Source of the DNA: Ancylomarina sp. DW003
GTDB taxonomy: Bacteria; Bacteroidota; Bacteroidia; Bacteroidales; Marinifilaceae
DNA: 64,000 bases
Direction of reading: 5' to 3'
NCBI RefSeq assembly: GCF_029029505.1
Contig: NZ_JAKJSD010000012.1
Coordinates: forward strand, 1-64,000
Within the stretch, counting starts at the first letter, position 1. Each line of letters starts with the position of its first letter. Shown piece after piece: positions 18,394-25,937 of the stretch. The translations under genes were made by a program, and so were the position numbers. The notes below the pieces were generated by a model. The model ran no database searches, was not told the DNA's origin, and was given only the letters and a program-made list of their open reading frames with translations.

Positions 18394-18745
18394 ACAAGTG
18401 TTAGTGACAATTAGCTTTATTTTCTTTTTTAATTTCTCATTATCATCTCAAGAAATTAAAAAAATGAATGTCTTTATATATTACCAAAATGAAGTTGAAC
18501 TTATACCTAAGGCTGTTATAGATACGGTATCATCAAAACTAATCAATTCTCTGAGTTTATATACTTTTAATCAATTCCAGTTATTAGACAAGACAAAAAG
18601 AGAAAAGCTGATACAAGAAGAGGAAAAATCAAAGGTTCTAACAATTTACGATACAAACGACCTATTCAATATCCTTTTGGTAAAAAAGATAAGCAATAAC
18701 AAGTATGTTCTTATGAATGGAGAATATAAAGAATTCATTGATTAA
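18371..18745 (+). CDS. Small exported protein, possible partner/immunity of the HExxH lipoprotein
   Basis: 124-aa protein that I do not recognise. The N-terminus has a clear signal peptide (hydrophobic run VLVTISFIFFFNFSLSS, cleavage near SSQ), so the mature ~95 residues are periplasmic or outer-envelope. The mature part is a mixed alpha/beta small domain rich in Lys, Asn and Ile. Its ATG lies 23 bp inside the 3' end of the preceding metallopeptidase-like gene, implying translational coupling, and an intrinsic terminator follows 10 bp after the stop. By position and export it could be an immunity protein or modulator of its neighbour; there is no direct evidence for that. Confidence 0.65.
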   Translation: MEQKNVIKQVLVTISFIFFFNFSLSSQEIKKMNVFIYYQNEVELIPKAVIDTVSSKLINSLSLYTFNQFQLLDKTKREKLIQEEEKSKVLTIYDTNDLFNILLVKKISNNKYVLMNGEYKEFID

Positions 18746-18754
18746 AACTATAAG

Positions 18755-18783
18755 GCCGCCAGAATCATTATTCTGACGGCTTT
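18755..18783 (+). terminator. Intrinsic terminator of the lipoprotein/exported-protein pair
   Basis: Stem of 11 bp with one mismatch (GCCGCCAGAAT against ATTCTGACGGC), 4-nt CATT loop, followed by TTTCATTTT on the plus strand. It begins 10 bp after the stop codon of the small exported protein. Confidence 0.8.
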
Positions 18784-18905
18784 CATTTTGAAATTTTCTC
18801 TTGAGCTAGAAAAGGGCTCCGAAAAAATCAGAATAACTTTACTTACACACTTTATGGGATACTACTAGTTAAAGGATTTTAACCTCCTCTTTTATCTATG
18901 CAAAA

Positions 18906-19088
18906 GGCGATTAGAATCGCCAACTTCTATACCCTGGATAAAATATCCGGGGAGCTTATTCTCCTGTAGATTTATAATCTACAGGTTTCGAGTTGGAGGT
19001 CTTCGACCTTCTTGCAATACGAATATCAATTTACATGAAAGGCGATTGAAAATCGCTGACTCATCAACCCCAGATAACATATCTGGGG
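18906..19088. repeat. REP-like palindrome array, left of the RAYT gene
   Basis: A string of short palindromes: 18906-18921 (GGCGATT arms, 2-nt loop), 18932-18952 (CCCTGGATA arms with one G-T pair), 18963-18985 (CCTGTAGATT arms, TAT loop), 18997-19009 (AGGTC-TTC-GACCT), 19041-19057 (GGCGATT arms again) and 19068-19088 (CCCCAGATA arms, 9 bp perfect). The last ends 7 bp from the RAYT stop codon. The segment 18982-19047 recurs almost exactly on the other side of the gene. Confidence 0.85.
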
Positions 19089-19095
19089 TAGCTAC

Positions 19096-19635
19096 TCAAA
19101 TTAATTTAACATCAATTAAACCAATTCCATCAGCATAGTTAATCGCAGAACTGTATTTATAATCAATGGGGTTATCTACGATTTCGGCTTTTACCGGGTT
19201 GTTATGTATATATTCTAATTTTTGTATCAAAAACTCAGAAGTATGAATTTCTTTAGCTTCATTCCCATCTTGCCAAAACTTGTATGTTACATTCTTTTTG
19301 AACTTACCGGCAAACCTAAATCTATCCAACATCCAATCTCTTCTACTTTCAGGATTTTCAATTATAGCTTTAATAATCTGCTTGCTCGTATATTTTTTTA
19401 AATCTCTTAAAATATCAGATAAATGATTGTTCTCATCAGCCTGAGCGATTAGATGTAAATGATTACTCATTAAACACCACCCATAAAGGATTAAGCCCTT
19501 CTCTTTTTGGCAATATCTCAACGAATCAACAATTATATGTTTATAGTTTGGGCGAGTAAAAACATCAACCCAATCTACAACGGTTAAGGTTAGGAAGTAA
19601 CAATAGCCCTCTGATATCTTATTTCTGATTCCCAT
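19096..19635 (-). CDS. REP-associated tyrosine transposase (RAYT, IS200/Y1 HUH superfamily)
   Basis: Single-strand DNA transposase/endonuclease of the Y1 HUH class. The metal-binding motif is H59-L-H61 in MSNHLHLIAQ, and the likely nucleophile is Y142 in KLEYIHNNPVKAEIV, the family's signature helix. The opening YFLTLTVVDWVDVF is also typical. The 179-aa length fits RAYTs. The gene is framed on both sides by REP-like hairpin arrays sharing a 66-bp direct repeat, the arrangement expected of a RAYT with its REP substrates rather than a self-mobile IS200 with one pair of ends. It is intact, so it may be active. Reads toward the small exported-protein gene. Confidence 0.9.
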   Translation of the reverse strand: MGIRNKISEGYCYFLTLTVVDWVDVFTRPNYKHIIVDSLRYCQKEKGLILYGWCLMSNHLHLIAQADENNHLSDILRDLKKYTSKQIIKAIIENPESRRDWMLDRFRFAGKFKKNVTYKFWQDGNEAKEIHTSEFLIQKLEYIHNNPVKAEIVDNPIDYKYSSAINYADGIGLIDVKLI

Positions 19636-19654
19636 ATGCTTAATTCATAATTAA

Positions 19655-19827
19655 AGGTGATTCTAAATCACCTACTTCTTAAGCCCTAATTACAAATTAG
19701 GGCTAGCAATTATACGCTCCTGCAGATTTCTCACAAACTCGCTAAGCATGTTAGCAATCGGCAGGTTTCGAGTTGGAGGTCTTCGACCTCCTTGCAATAC
19801 GAATATCGATTTACATCAAAGGCGATT
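19655..19827. repeat. REP-like palindrome array, right of the RAYT gene
   Basis: Palindromes at 19655-19673 (AGGTGATT arms, 3-nt loop), 19682-19704 (AGCCCTAATT arms, 10 bp perfect, 3-nt loop), 19719-19765 (CCTGCAGATT pairing with AATCGGCAGG around a loop that itself contains the hairpin GCTAA-GCATG-TTAGC), and GGAGGTC-TTC-GACCTCC at about 19776-19792. The 66-bp segment 19762-19827 matches 18982-19047 at 63 positions. The array ends 18 bp from the stop codon of xth. Confidence 0.85.
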
Positions 19828-19845
19828 ATAAATCAGGCTTAGCTA

Positions 19846-20610
19846 TTAAACATCTAATTCAACAACAACAGGACAGTGATCTGAGTGAACCACATCGGCA
19901 AGAATTGAAGCACCTTTTAGCTTCTCTCGCAGACTTTCGCTCACCATATGATAATCGATGCGCCAACCCAGATTTTTGCCACGAGAACCTGCTCTATAGC
20001 TCCACCACGAATACTTCTCTGCCGATTGATCAAATACTCTGAAACTATCTATAAAACCAGAAGCAATAAATTCAGAAACCCACTCACGTTCTTCAGGTAA
20101 GAAACCTGAAACGCCTTTCTTTTTTTCAGGCTTGTTAATATCAATTGGTTTGTGGCAAATATTGTAATCGCCTGCAATAATCAGGTTGGGAATCTCCTTT
20201 TTTAATTCCTGAATGTACCCATGAAAGTAATTCAACCATTTCATTTTATAATCCTGACGGGGACCTCCCGTCGTTCCCGATGGATGATAGGTTGACATGA
20301 CTGAAAAGTTATCAAAATCGGCACGAATGGCGCGTCCTTCCACATCGAATTCTTCATTATCTACTCCGATATAAACCTTATTAGGTTTAAGCTTTGTCAG
20401 GATGCCCACACCCGAGTAACCCTTTTTCACAGCCGAGTGCCAATAGCAATGATACCCCAATTCTTCAAAAAGGTGAGATTCAATTTGATCCGGCTGAGCT
20501 TTGGTTTCTTGTATGCAAAGAATATCAGGATTTTCGGCTTTCAACCAACCTACCAAATCTTTGCCAATAGCGGCACGTATACCATTTAAGTTATAGGATA
20601 TAATCTTCAT
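19846..20610 (-). CDS. xth: Exodeoxyribonuclease III (AP endonuclease)
   Basis: Base-excision repair nuclease of the ExoIII/APE1 family that incises 5' of abasic sites. Motifs in order: MKIISYNLNGIRAA at the start (catalytic Asn), ILCIQETKA with the metal-binding Glu, AGDYNICHKPIDI with the Asp/Asn pair, GWRIDYHMVS, and the terminal SDHCPVVVELD with the catalytic Asp-His. The length of 254 aa is standard. It is divergent from the methyltransferase gene across a 138-bp gap and abuts the right REP-like array at its 3' end. Confidence 0.96.
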   Translation of the reverse strand: MKIISYNLNGIRAAIGKDLVGWLKAENPDILCIQETKAQPDQIESHLFEELGYHCYWHSAVKKGYSGVGILTKLKPNKVYIGVDNEEFDVEGRAIRADFDNFSVMSTYHPSGTTGGPRQDYKMKWLNYFHGYIQELKKEIPNLIIAGDYNICHKPIDINKPEKKKGVSGFLPEEREWVSEFIASGFIDSFRVFDQSAEKYSWWSYRAGSRGKNLGWRIDYHMVSESLREKLKGASILADVVHSDHCPVVVELDV

Positions 20611-20748
20611 AATCAGATGAGTTTTTATGTGACAGATCCAAAAAATGAATCTTTATTTTTAGTTAACGAAGTCTAAAAGTAAGAAATTAGACTTTATATC
20701 TCGTAATTCGTAATTGCTAATTCCTCATTATTCAGCTTTCTTTGTGTC

Positions 20749-21540
20749 ATGAATTCTAACCAATACCAAGCCATTCTTTCTGCTATAAAAGGTTCTGGAG
20801 TCAATGAGTCCGATATCTCACGAAAACACACCTCAGCTTTCGACGAGTTTCACGTGCGTGGAAAGATTGTTAGTGAAGAACTGTTCTCACAAATTGTGCT
20901 AGACAAAGATTCTTTGATTCTCGACTTAGGCTGCGGATTGGGCGGTACGTGCAGAATGCTAGCTGAGAAATACGATTGTACGGTCTACGGGATTGATTAT
21001 TCAGAACAGCATATTCAGACTGCGACATCACTGTCGGAACTTATCGGCTTAAATTATAAAACGTTATTTACTCAAGGAGATGCTACCAACCTGCCCTACC
21101 CTTCAGATCATTTTGATTTGATCATCACGCAACATGTGCAGATGTGCATAGCAGATAAAGAGAAACTCTATTCCGAAGTCAAACGAGCACTTAAAAAAGG
21201 TGGACGATTTATCTACTACGATGTACTTAAAAAGAATAATGATATATTGAATTACCCACTCCCTTGGGTGAATGATGAAACCAATAATCATCTCATAAAC
21301 TCTGATGAGCTAAAAAAACTCTTGCATTCTCTTAATTTTAAGAAGATATCTTCGCAAGATCAGACACAAAAAGGGGTTGATTTCCTAAGCAGTTTTCTAG
21401 CTAAGGCTAAAGAAAAACCTGCTATACTCACGGGACAAAAAATATTGATGGGTCATAATTCTCTTGACAAAATTACCAATCTGTATCAGGCTTTGAAAGA
21501 CGGGGTTGTTGAATTGGAAAGTGGGACTTACGAGTTATGA
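20749..21540 (+). CDS. Class I SAM-dependent methyltransferase
   Basis: 263-aa cytoplasmic methyltransferase. Motif I is ILDLGCGLGGTCRMLAE, motif II YGIDYSEQHI, a post-II acidic motif QGDATNLPY, and motif III DLIITQHVQMC, all of the class I Rossmann-like fold. Overall it resembles the UbiE/sarcosine-methyltransferase-like branch (methyltransferase type 11), but the substrate cannot be assigned. It is transcribed divergently from xth and followed by repeat-rich DNA without a gene, so it is probably monocistronic. Confidence 0.85.
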   Translation: MNSNQYQAILSAIKGSGVNESDISRKHTSAFDEFHVRGKIVSEELFSQIVLDKDSLILDLGCGLGGTCRMLAEKYDCTVYGIDYSEQHIQTATSLSELIGLNYKTLFTQGDATNLPYPSDHFDLIITQHVQMCIADKEKLYSEVKRALKKGGRFIYYDVLKKNNDILNYPLPWVNDETNNHLINSDELKKLLHSLNFKKISSQDQTQKGVDFLSSFLAKAKEKPAILTGQKILMGHNSLDKITNLYQALKDGVVELESGTYEL

Positions 21541-21583
21541 ATTCAGAATTATGATTTAGGAATGTGAAGGTTTCAATAACATT

Positions 21584-21815
21584 CACCCTTTTGCTTGCCA
21601 GCATTTTCCCTAAAAGGGAAAAACCTTCTATCCTGATCTTTTTAGAGCTACTATTCTCTCCCTTTTCAGGGAAGATGGACGAAGTCCAGAGGGGTGTTTC
21701 TATTAATTGATAAAATTCATCTGCGTTAATCAGCGGTATTTGCAAGAAAAAATCATAAATCACTTATCGATATTACCCCCTCTCCCTGCTGGGATCTCTC
21801 CTAAAAGGGAGAAAG
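21584..21815. repeat. Three degenerate copies of an intergenic palindromic repeat
   Basis: Copies at 21584-21623 (plus), 21654-21697 (minus) and 21775-21815 (plus) share the pattern A-CCCCTCT, a variable middle, then a TTCCCT-AAA-AGGGAGAA palindrome. In the middle copy the variable part contains GGAC-GAA-GTCC. Related remnants appear at 30663-30688. They fill the 376-bp gap between the methyltransferase and polA genes; no protein gene is supported there. Confidence 0.65.
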
Positions 21816-21855
21816 CATTTAATATGACTCTGACATGTGCTTCGCTCAGTGCCCG

Positions 21856-21893
21856 AAAAAAAAGTGATGCCTGCATCGAGCAAACACCACTTT
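21856..21893 (-). terminator. Intrinsic terminator of polA
   Basis: On the minus strand a 14-bp stem with three G-U pairs (AAAGTGGTGTTTGC against GCAGGCATCACTTT), a TCGAT loop and a run of eight T. It lies 24 bp beyond the polA stop codon. Confidence 0.8.
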
Positions 21894-21916
21894 CATATTT
21901 CTATATTTTAGCCAGA

Positions 21917-24712
21917 TCAGTGAGCTTCGAGCCAGTTCTCTCCTACTCCCATATCTACAGTTAGTGGAACGCTTATTTTTACTGCATTCTCCATTTCCTC
22001 ACGAAGAATAAGCTTCATTTGATCCAATTCTGATTTTAAGCAATCGAAGTTCAATTCATCATGCACCTGAATAAGCATTTTAGACTTCAGACCTTCTGCT
22101 TTCATGCGATTTGATATACCAATCATTGCCAACTTAATAACATCGGCTGCAGAGCCTTGTACAGGCGCATTAATGGCATTTCGTTCTGCTATGGAACGCA
22201 TCATTCCATTAGCTGAATTAATGTCCTTTAAATAGCGTCTACGCCCCTTTAAAGTCACCACGTATTCATCTTCGCGTGCATCAGCAATAGCTTTATCCAT
22301 AAAGGCCTTTACGCCTGGGTATGATTCAAAATACCCCTCAATCAAGGCCTTTCCTTCCTTACGTGATATCTTCAGGTTTTCAGCCAATCCGAAAGCCGAA
22401 ATACCATAGATAATACCAAAGTTGGCAGACTTGGCTTGAGAACGCATATCGCTGGTCACTTCCTCCACCGGAAGTTTGAATATCTTGGCTGCTGTTGCCT
22501 GATGGAAATCGGCTGCATGATTAAAGGCATCAATCATAGCCTTATCCTCACTCATGTGCGCCATTAAACGCAACTCAACCTGAGAATAGTCAGCTGATAG
22601 GAATGTATGATTCTCATCAGATGGAATAAAGGCTTTACGCACATATCGTCCTTGTGGTGTACGAATAGGAATATTCTGAATATTTGGGTTGATCGAACTC
22701 AAACGACCCGTAGCAGCTTCTGCTTGTTTAAATGACGTATGAATACGACCTGACTTTTCATTGATGTATGTTGGAAGCGCTTCCACATAGGTTGAAATCA
22801 GTTTTTTCAATCCTCGGAAAGTCAAAATCTTTTCAATAATTGGGTGCTTATCCTTCAATTTACTCAATACTGCTTCTGATGTAGAAAATTGTCCTGACTT
22901 GGTCTTTTTCGCTTTTGGATCAAGCTCCATCTTTTCAAATAGAACTTCTCCCAATTGCTTTGGTGATGCCACATTAAATTCATGACCGGACATCTCAATA
23001 ATCTCCTTCTCAATAGCCTCAACCTCGGTATTCAGTTCCACCGCGTATGACTTAAGCATCGGCACATCAATTTTCACTCCTGTGAATTCCATATCTGCCA
23101 AAATCAAGAGAAGCGGCATTTCCATATTATAGAACAAATCCAAAAGGTTGGTAGCGGTCAACTCATTCTCTAATGCCTCAACCAATTCAAGGTTGACTAA
23201 AGTCTCTTCACAATATTTATCGTGCTTGATGGGTTCTGGTTCCAACATCAGACTCAATTGTGCTTTCTTTTTCTTCTCCGGCTTTTCCTCCTCCATTATT
23301 TTATAATGAATACTCGTTTTGGCGATGGTTTCCAAATCATGCTTCAATTCCGGTTGAATTAAATAATGTGCAATCATGGTATCAAAAATCGCACCTTTCA
23401 ATTCCACCCCACACCAACGTAATGCCAAAATATCTCTTTTGATATCATGAGCAATCTTCACGATTTTTTCATCTTCAAAAATAAATCGAAATTCCTGAGC
23501 CACTTTTTTTGCTTCTTTGGCATCCTGAGGAAAAGGGACAAAAAATGAGCGGTTATTTTTGTAAGCAAAGGCTAATCCTAAGATTTGCGACTGATTGGGA
23601 TCAACATCACTCAATATTGTTCTAAATGAAAAAGATTTTTGCACACATAAATCGGCTCGTAAATCAGCTCTAACTGCCGCATTATCAAGCACAAAAAACT
23701 GAGATTTTAGATCTTTAAGTTCTCTTAGAGTAACTTCTTTTTCTTCTATCGTACTCTTACCCACAGATTTCGAACTGTCAGATGCCGTTTTATCGAAATT
23801 ATCTATGTTTTTTTCATTTACATTAGATAAAACCTTTTCTCTTAAAGAAAAGAACTCCAACTCAAGAAAAACACTTCCCAATGAGTCTTCGTCAATATCT
23901 ATCAACTTGAATTTTTCATCAACATAGTCGATGGGTGCATTTAATGCGATTGTTGCTAATTCGCGAGAAAATAAAACTTGTTCTTTCGAATTCACAATAT
24001 TTTCTTTCTGCTTACCTTTTAACTTATCAGTGTTTTCATAAATCCCATTTATCGATTTATAAGCTGTAAGAAGTTTTTGTGCTGTTTTGGGACCAATACC
24101 CGGACAGCCCGGAATATTATCGGCAGAATCACCCATTAGTCCTAAATAGTCAATTATCTGCTCTGGATCTTCGAGACCAAAATTGGTCAAGATTTCAGGA
24201 ACACCTAAAACTTCTGTTTCATTACCTGAACGACCAGGTTTGTACATGAATATATTTTCACTCACCAATTGGGCATAATCCTTATCGGGTGTCATCATGT
24301 AAACCGTGAAACCTTGTTTTTCTGCTTTCTTAGCCAAAGTTCCAATCACATCGTCGGCTTCATAACCCTCAACCTCAATTTCGGGAATATTAAAACCTTT
24401 AATTATTCTCTTGATATATGGCAAGGAGTTTCTTAAATCATCAGGCATAGGTGGTCTATGTGCCTTATACTCCTTAAACATTTCGTGACGAAAAGTTTTG
24501 CCTGCCGGATCGAAAACAACGGCAATATGCGACGGCTTCTCTTTTTCAAGTACATTCAGTAGCGTATTGGTAAAGCCCAGCATGGCTGAAGAATTGATAC
24601 CTGTAGATGTGTATCTTGGGTTCTTGATAAAGGCATAATACGATCGGTAGATCAAAGCAAAAGCATCAAGCAAAAAGAGTTTCTTATCAGGATTACTATC
24701 TGATGAATACAT
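21917..24712 (-). CDS. polA: DNA polymerase I with apparently inactive proofreading domain
   Basis: Family A polymerase for Okazaki-fragment processing and repair. The N-terminal 5' nuclease domain (~1-300) is intact (YEADDVIGTL, GLMGDSADNIPGCPGIGPKTA). The polymerase domain has motif A SADYSQVELRLMAH, motif B RSQAKSANFGIIYG and motif C QVHDELNFD. The central 3'-5' exonuclease domain is recognisable, but its DxE motif, DTET in E. coli (D355, E357), reads R364-T-I-L, and the later EDAD motif reads EETL (D501 to E). Proofreading is therefore probably lost while the other two activities remain. The length of 931 aa is normal. It has its own terminator and a candidate promoter. Confidence 0.97.
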   Translation of the reverse strand: MYSSDSNPDKKLFLLDAFALIYRSYYAFIKNPRYTSTGINSSAMLGFTNTLLNVLEKEKPSHIAVVFDPAGKTFRHEMFKEYKAHRPPMPDDLRNSLPYIKRIIKGFNIPEIEVEGYEADDVIGTLAKKAEKQGFTVYMMTPDKDYAQLVSENIFMYKPGRSGNETEVLGVPEILTNFGLEDPEQIIDYLGLMGDSADNIPGCPGIGPKTAQKLLTAYKSINGIYENTDKLKGKQKENIVNSKEQVLFSRELATIALNAPIDYVDEKFKLIDIDEDSLGSVFLELEFFSLREKVLSNVNEKNIDNFDKTASDSSKSVGKSTIEEKEVTLRELKDLKSQFFVLDNAAVRADLRADLCVQKSFSFRTILSDVDPNQSQILGLAFAYKNNRSFFVPFPQDAKEAKKVAQEFRFIFEDEKIVKIAHDIKRDILALRWCGVELKGAIFDTMIAHYLIQPELKHDLETIAKTSIHYKIMEEEKPEKKKKAQLSLMLEPEPIKHDKYCEETLVNLELVEALENELTATNLLDLFYNMEMPLLLILADMEFTGVKIDVPMLKSYAVELNTEVEAIEKEIIEMSGHEFNVASPKQLGEVLFEKMELDPKAKKTKSGQFSTSEAVLSKLKDKHPIIEKILTFRGLKKLISTYVEALPTYINEKSGRIHTSFKQAEAATGRLSSINPNIQNIPIRTPQGRYVRKAFIPSDENHTFLSADYSQVELRLMAHMSEDKAMIDAFNHAADFHQATAAKIFKLPVEEVTSDMRSQAKSANFGIIYGISAFGLAENLKISRKEGKALIEGYFESYPGVKAFMDKAIADAREDEYVVTLKGRRRYLKDINSANGMMRSIAERNAINAPVQGSAADVIKLAMIGISNRMKAEGLKSKMLIQVHDELNFDCLKSELDQMKLILREEMENAVKISVPLTVDMGVGENWLEAH

Positions 24713-24752
24713 ATATTATAATTTTTTTAATGACGAACTATTCTAACCAAAA

Positions 24753-24760
24753 CAAAAGTA
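24753..24760 (-). promoter_or_regulatory. Candidate -7 box of polA
   Basis: TACTTTTG on the minus strand fits TAnnTTTG exactly, about 40 bp before the polA ATG. No convincing -33 TTG is seen at the usual distance. Confidence 0.4.
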
Positions 24761-24799
24761 AGAGAATTATTCACTGCCTTTCATTCTAAACTAAGATTA

Positions 24800-25366
24800 T
24801 TAAATCTCCTTCAACCAGTTTTCTATTTCCTCTAGTATGATATCTTGTTTCAATTCTTTTCTATGAAACTGACTGGCAAATAAAACCAATTTCTTTGAGT
24901 TCGATAAAGTAAGATCTGCTGCACAAAAATTTCCAAAGCGGAAGGCATCCAAAGCTAAAGCATCCTTCAAAATTTTATACAGAAATATAGCTTCACTCCT
25001 ATTCTCAATTTTAAACTGATTAAGATTTTCAAGAATCTCTTCCGAATTTAATGATTGGAAAAGAAAACGTGTCAGTTCATTTTTAAAAATATCTTTATCA
25101 AGAAAATTCTGCTTACTTATCTTCTCATATGATTTAAGTCCGACATTAGAATTCATTTGATTCTCTTCTCTACCAATATCAGCAAATAGAGCACAGAATT
25201 TTAGAATTTGAACTTGATCATCTTCTAATTTTTCAAATTCAGAAATTCTCTCAACCAATTTAAAGACACGATATGCATGCTCAATACCATATTGCCCTGT
25301 AGGAAAAAGAGCTAATAAAGGATCAATTGGTTTTATCTGATCAAAATTGAAAGGTCCTGAAATCAT
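24800..25366 (-). CDS. HD-superfamily-like protein with incomplete metal-binding motif
   Basis: 188-aa cytoplasmic helical protein, probably of the HD phosphohydrolase superfamily. GIEHAYRVFKLVERI carries H30 where the first HD histidine lies, LKFCALFADIGREEN sits where LLHDIGR is expected, and KDALALDAFRFG carries D140 where the last aspartate lies. The defining His-Asp doublet is thus A62-D63: the histidine is missing. If the assignment is right, the protein is unlikely to be a normal metal-dependent phosphohydrolase and may bind nucleotide or act structurally. It lies between polA and queD on the same strand, each separated by about 80 bp, with a terminator upstream. Assignment is by pattern only. 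Confidence 0.6.
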   Translation of the reverse strand: MISGPFNFDQIKPIDPLLALFPTGQYGIEHAYRVFKLVERISEFEKLEDDQVQILKFCALFADIGREENQMNSNVGLKSYEKISKQNFLDKDIFKNELTRFLFQSLNSEEILENLNQFKIENRSEAIFLYKILKDALALDAFRFGNFCAADLTLSNSKKLVLFASQFHRKELKQDIILEEIENWLKEI

Positions 25367-25396
25367 CTTGATGTATTTTTTAAAAAGTATGGGTAC

Positions 25397-25422
25397 AAAA
25401 AAGTCCGGACAAAACCGGACTT
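25397..25422 (-). terminator. Intrinsic terminator of queD
   Basis: Perfect 8-bp stem (AAGTCCGG against CCGGACTT) with a 6-nt loop, followed on the minus strand by six T. It lies between queD and the HD-like gene. Confidence 0.9.
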
Positions 25423-25445
25423 CAATTTATATATTTTCTTTCGAA

Positions 25446-25892
25446 TTAGTTATCCTCGGCAAACCATTCAGCAAAAGAAGTTGCTGTTTCGTGAAGCTTT
25501 AAAGAATGTAATTTCACATCAGCAGGCAAACGCTTAACGATTCGATCTGCAAAATCAGTAATCATGTTCTCACATGTTGGCTGATAATCGAAAACAAAAA
25601 ATCGCTCAAACATTTGTGGGATATTTAATTGTTCAAGCATTGGCGTTTTATCGCTTAAAACAACAGCATGATCCAGTTTATCAACGATTTCAGCATTTAC
25701 GATCTTTTTTAGATCTCCGAAATCCATTACCATTCCCAGTTTGGGATTATTCTCATCCGCAATAGGTTCTCCAATTACTGTTACGTAAAGAATATACGAA
25801 TGCCCGTGAATATTCTTACACAGACCATCATAGTTCCACAGCGCATGCGCCATTTCGAATCGAAACTCCTTGGTTAATCTAACTTTTGCCAT
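25446..25892 (-). CDS. queD: 6-carboxytetrahydropterin synthase (QueD/PTPS family)
   Basis: Zinc enzyme converting dihydroneopterin triphosphate to 6-carboxytetrahydropterin in queuosine precursor synthesis. Zinc ligands H16, H29 and H31 occur in FEMAHALWN and CKNIHGHSY, with catalytic C25. The PTCENMITDFADRI block with its glutamate and the terminal LHETATSFAEW, both typical of the family, are present. The 148-aa length is normal. No other queuosine gene is nearby. It follows an ArsR-type regulator but is separated from it by a terminator and has its own downstream terminator, so it is probably its own unit. Confidence 0.93.
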   Translation of the reverse strand: MAKVRLTKEFRFEMAHALWNYDGLCKNIHGHSYILYVTVIGEPIADENNPKLGMVMDFGDLKKIVNAEIVDKLDHAVVLSDKTPMLEQLNIPQMFERFFVFDYQPTCENMITDFADRIVKRLPADVKLHSLKLHETATSFAEWFAEDN

Positions 25893-25905
25893 TTTTATTC
25901 TATAT

Positions 25906-25931
25906 AAAAAAAACCAGTCTAAGCCGGTTTT
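25906..25931 (-). terminator. Intrinsic terminator between the ArsR-type regulator and queD
   Basis: 8-bp stem (AAAACCGG against CTGGTTTT, one G-U pair) with a CTTAGA loop and a run of T on the minus strand. It starts 7 bp beyond the regulator's stop codon and ends 14 bp before the queD start, so it separates the two genes. Confidence 0.82.
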
Positions 25932-25937
25932 TAATTT

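Larger units (their letters stand above)
18906..19827. mobile_element. RAYT/REP unit (REPtron-like)
   Basis: The RAYT gene plus both flanking palindrome arrays. The direct repeats 18982-19047 and 19762-19827 are exactly 780 bp apart and bracket the gene. This layout is that of a REP sequence family with its dedicated transposase, as described for RAYTs in other bacteria. Boundaries are approximate, and no target-site duplication could be recognised. Confidence 0.7.

Noticed and set aside
16942-19827. A diversity-generating retroelement or CRISPR-like locus in the accessory region
   Set aside because: No reverse transcriptase, no template/variable repeat pair, and the repeats are palindromic REP-like elements without regular spacers.
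21473-21763. 96-aa minus-strand ORF after the methyltransferase gene
   Set aside because: It crosses the end of the methyltransferase gene and two copies of the palindromic repeat; no plausible protein features.
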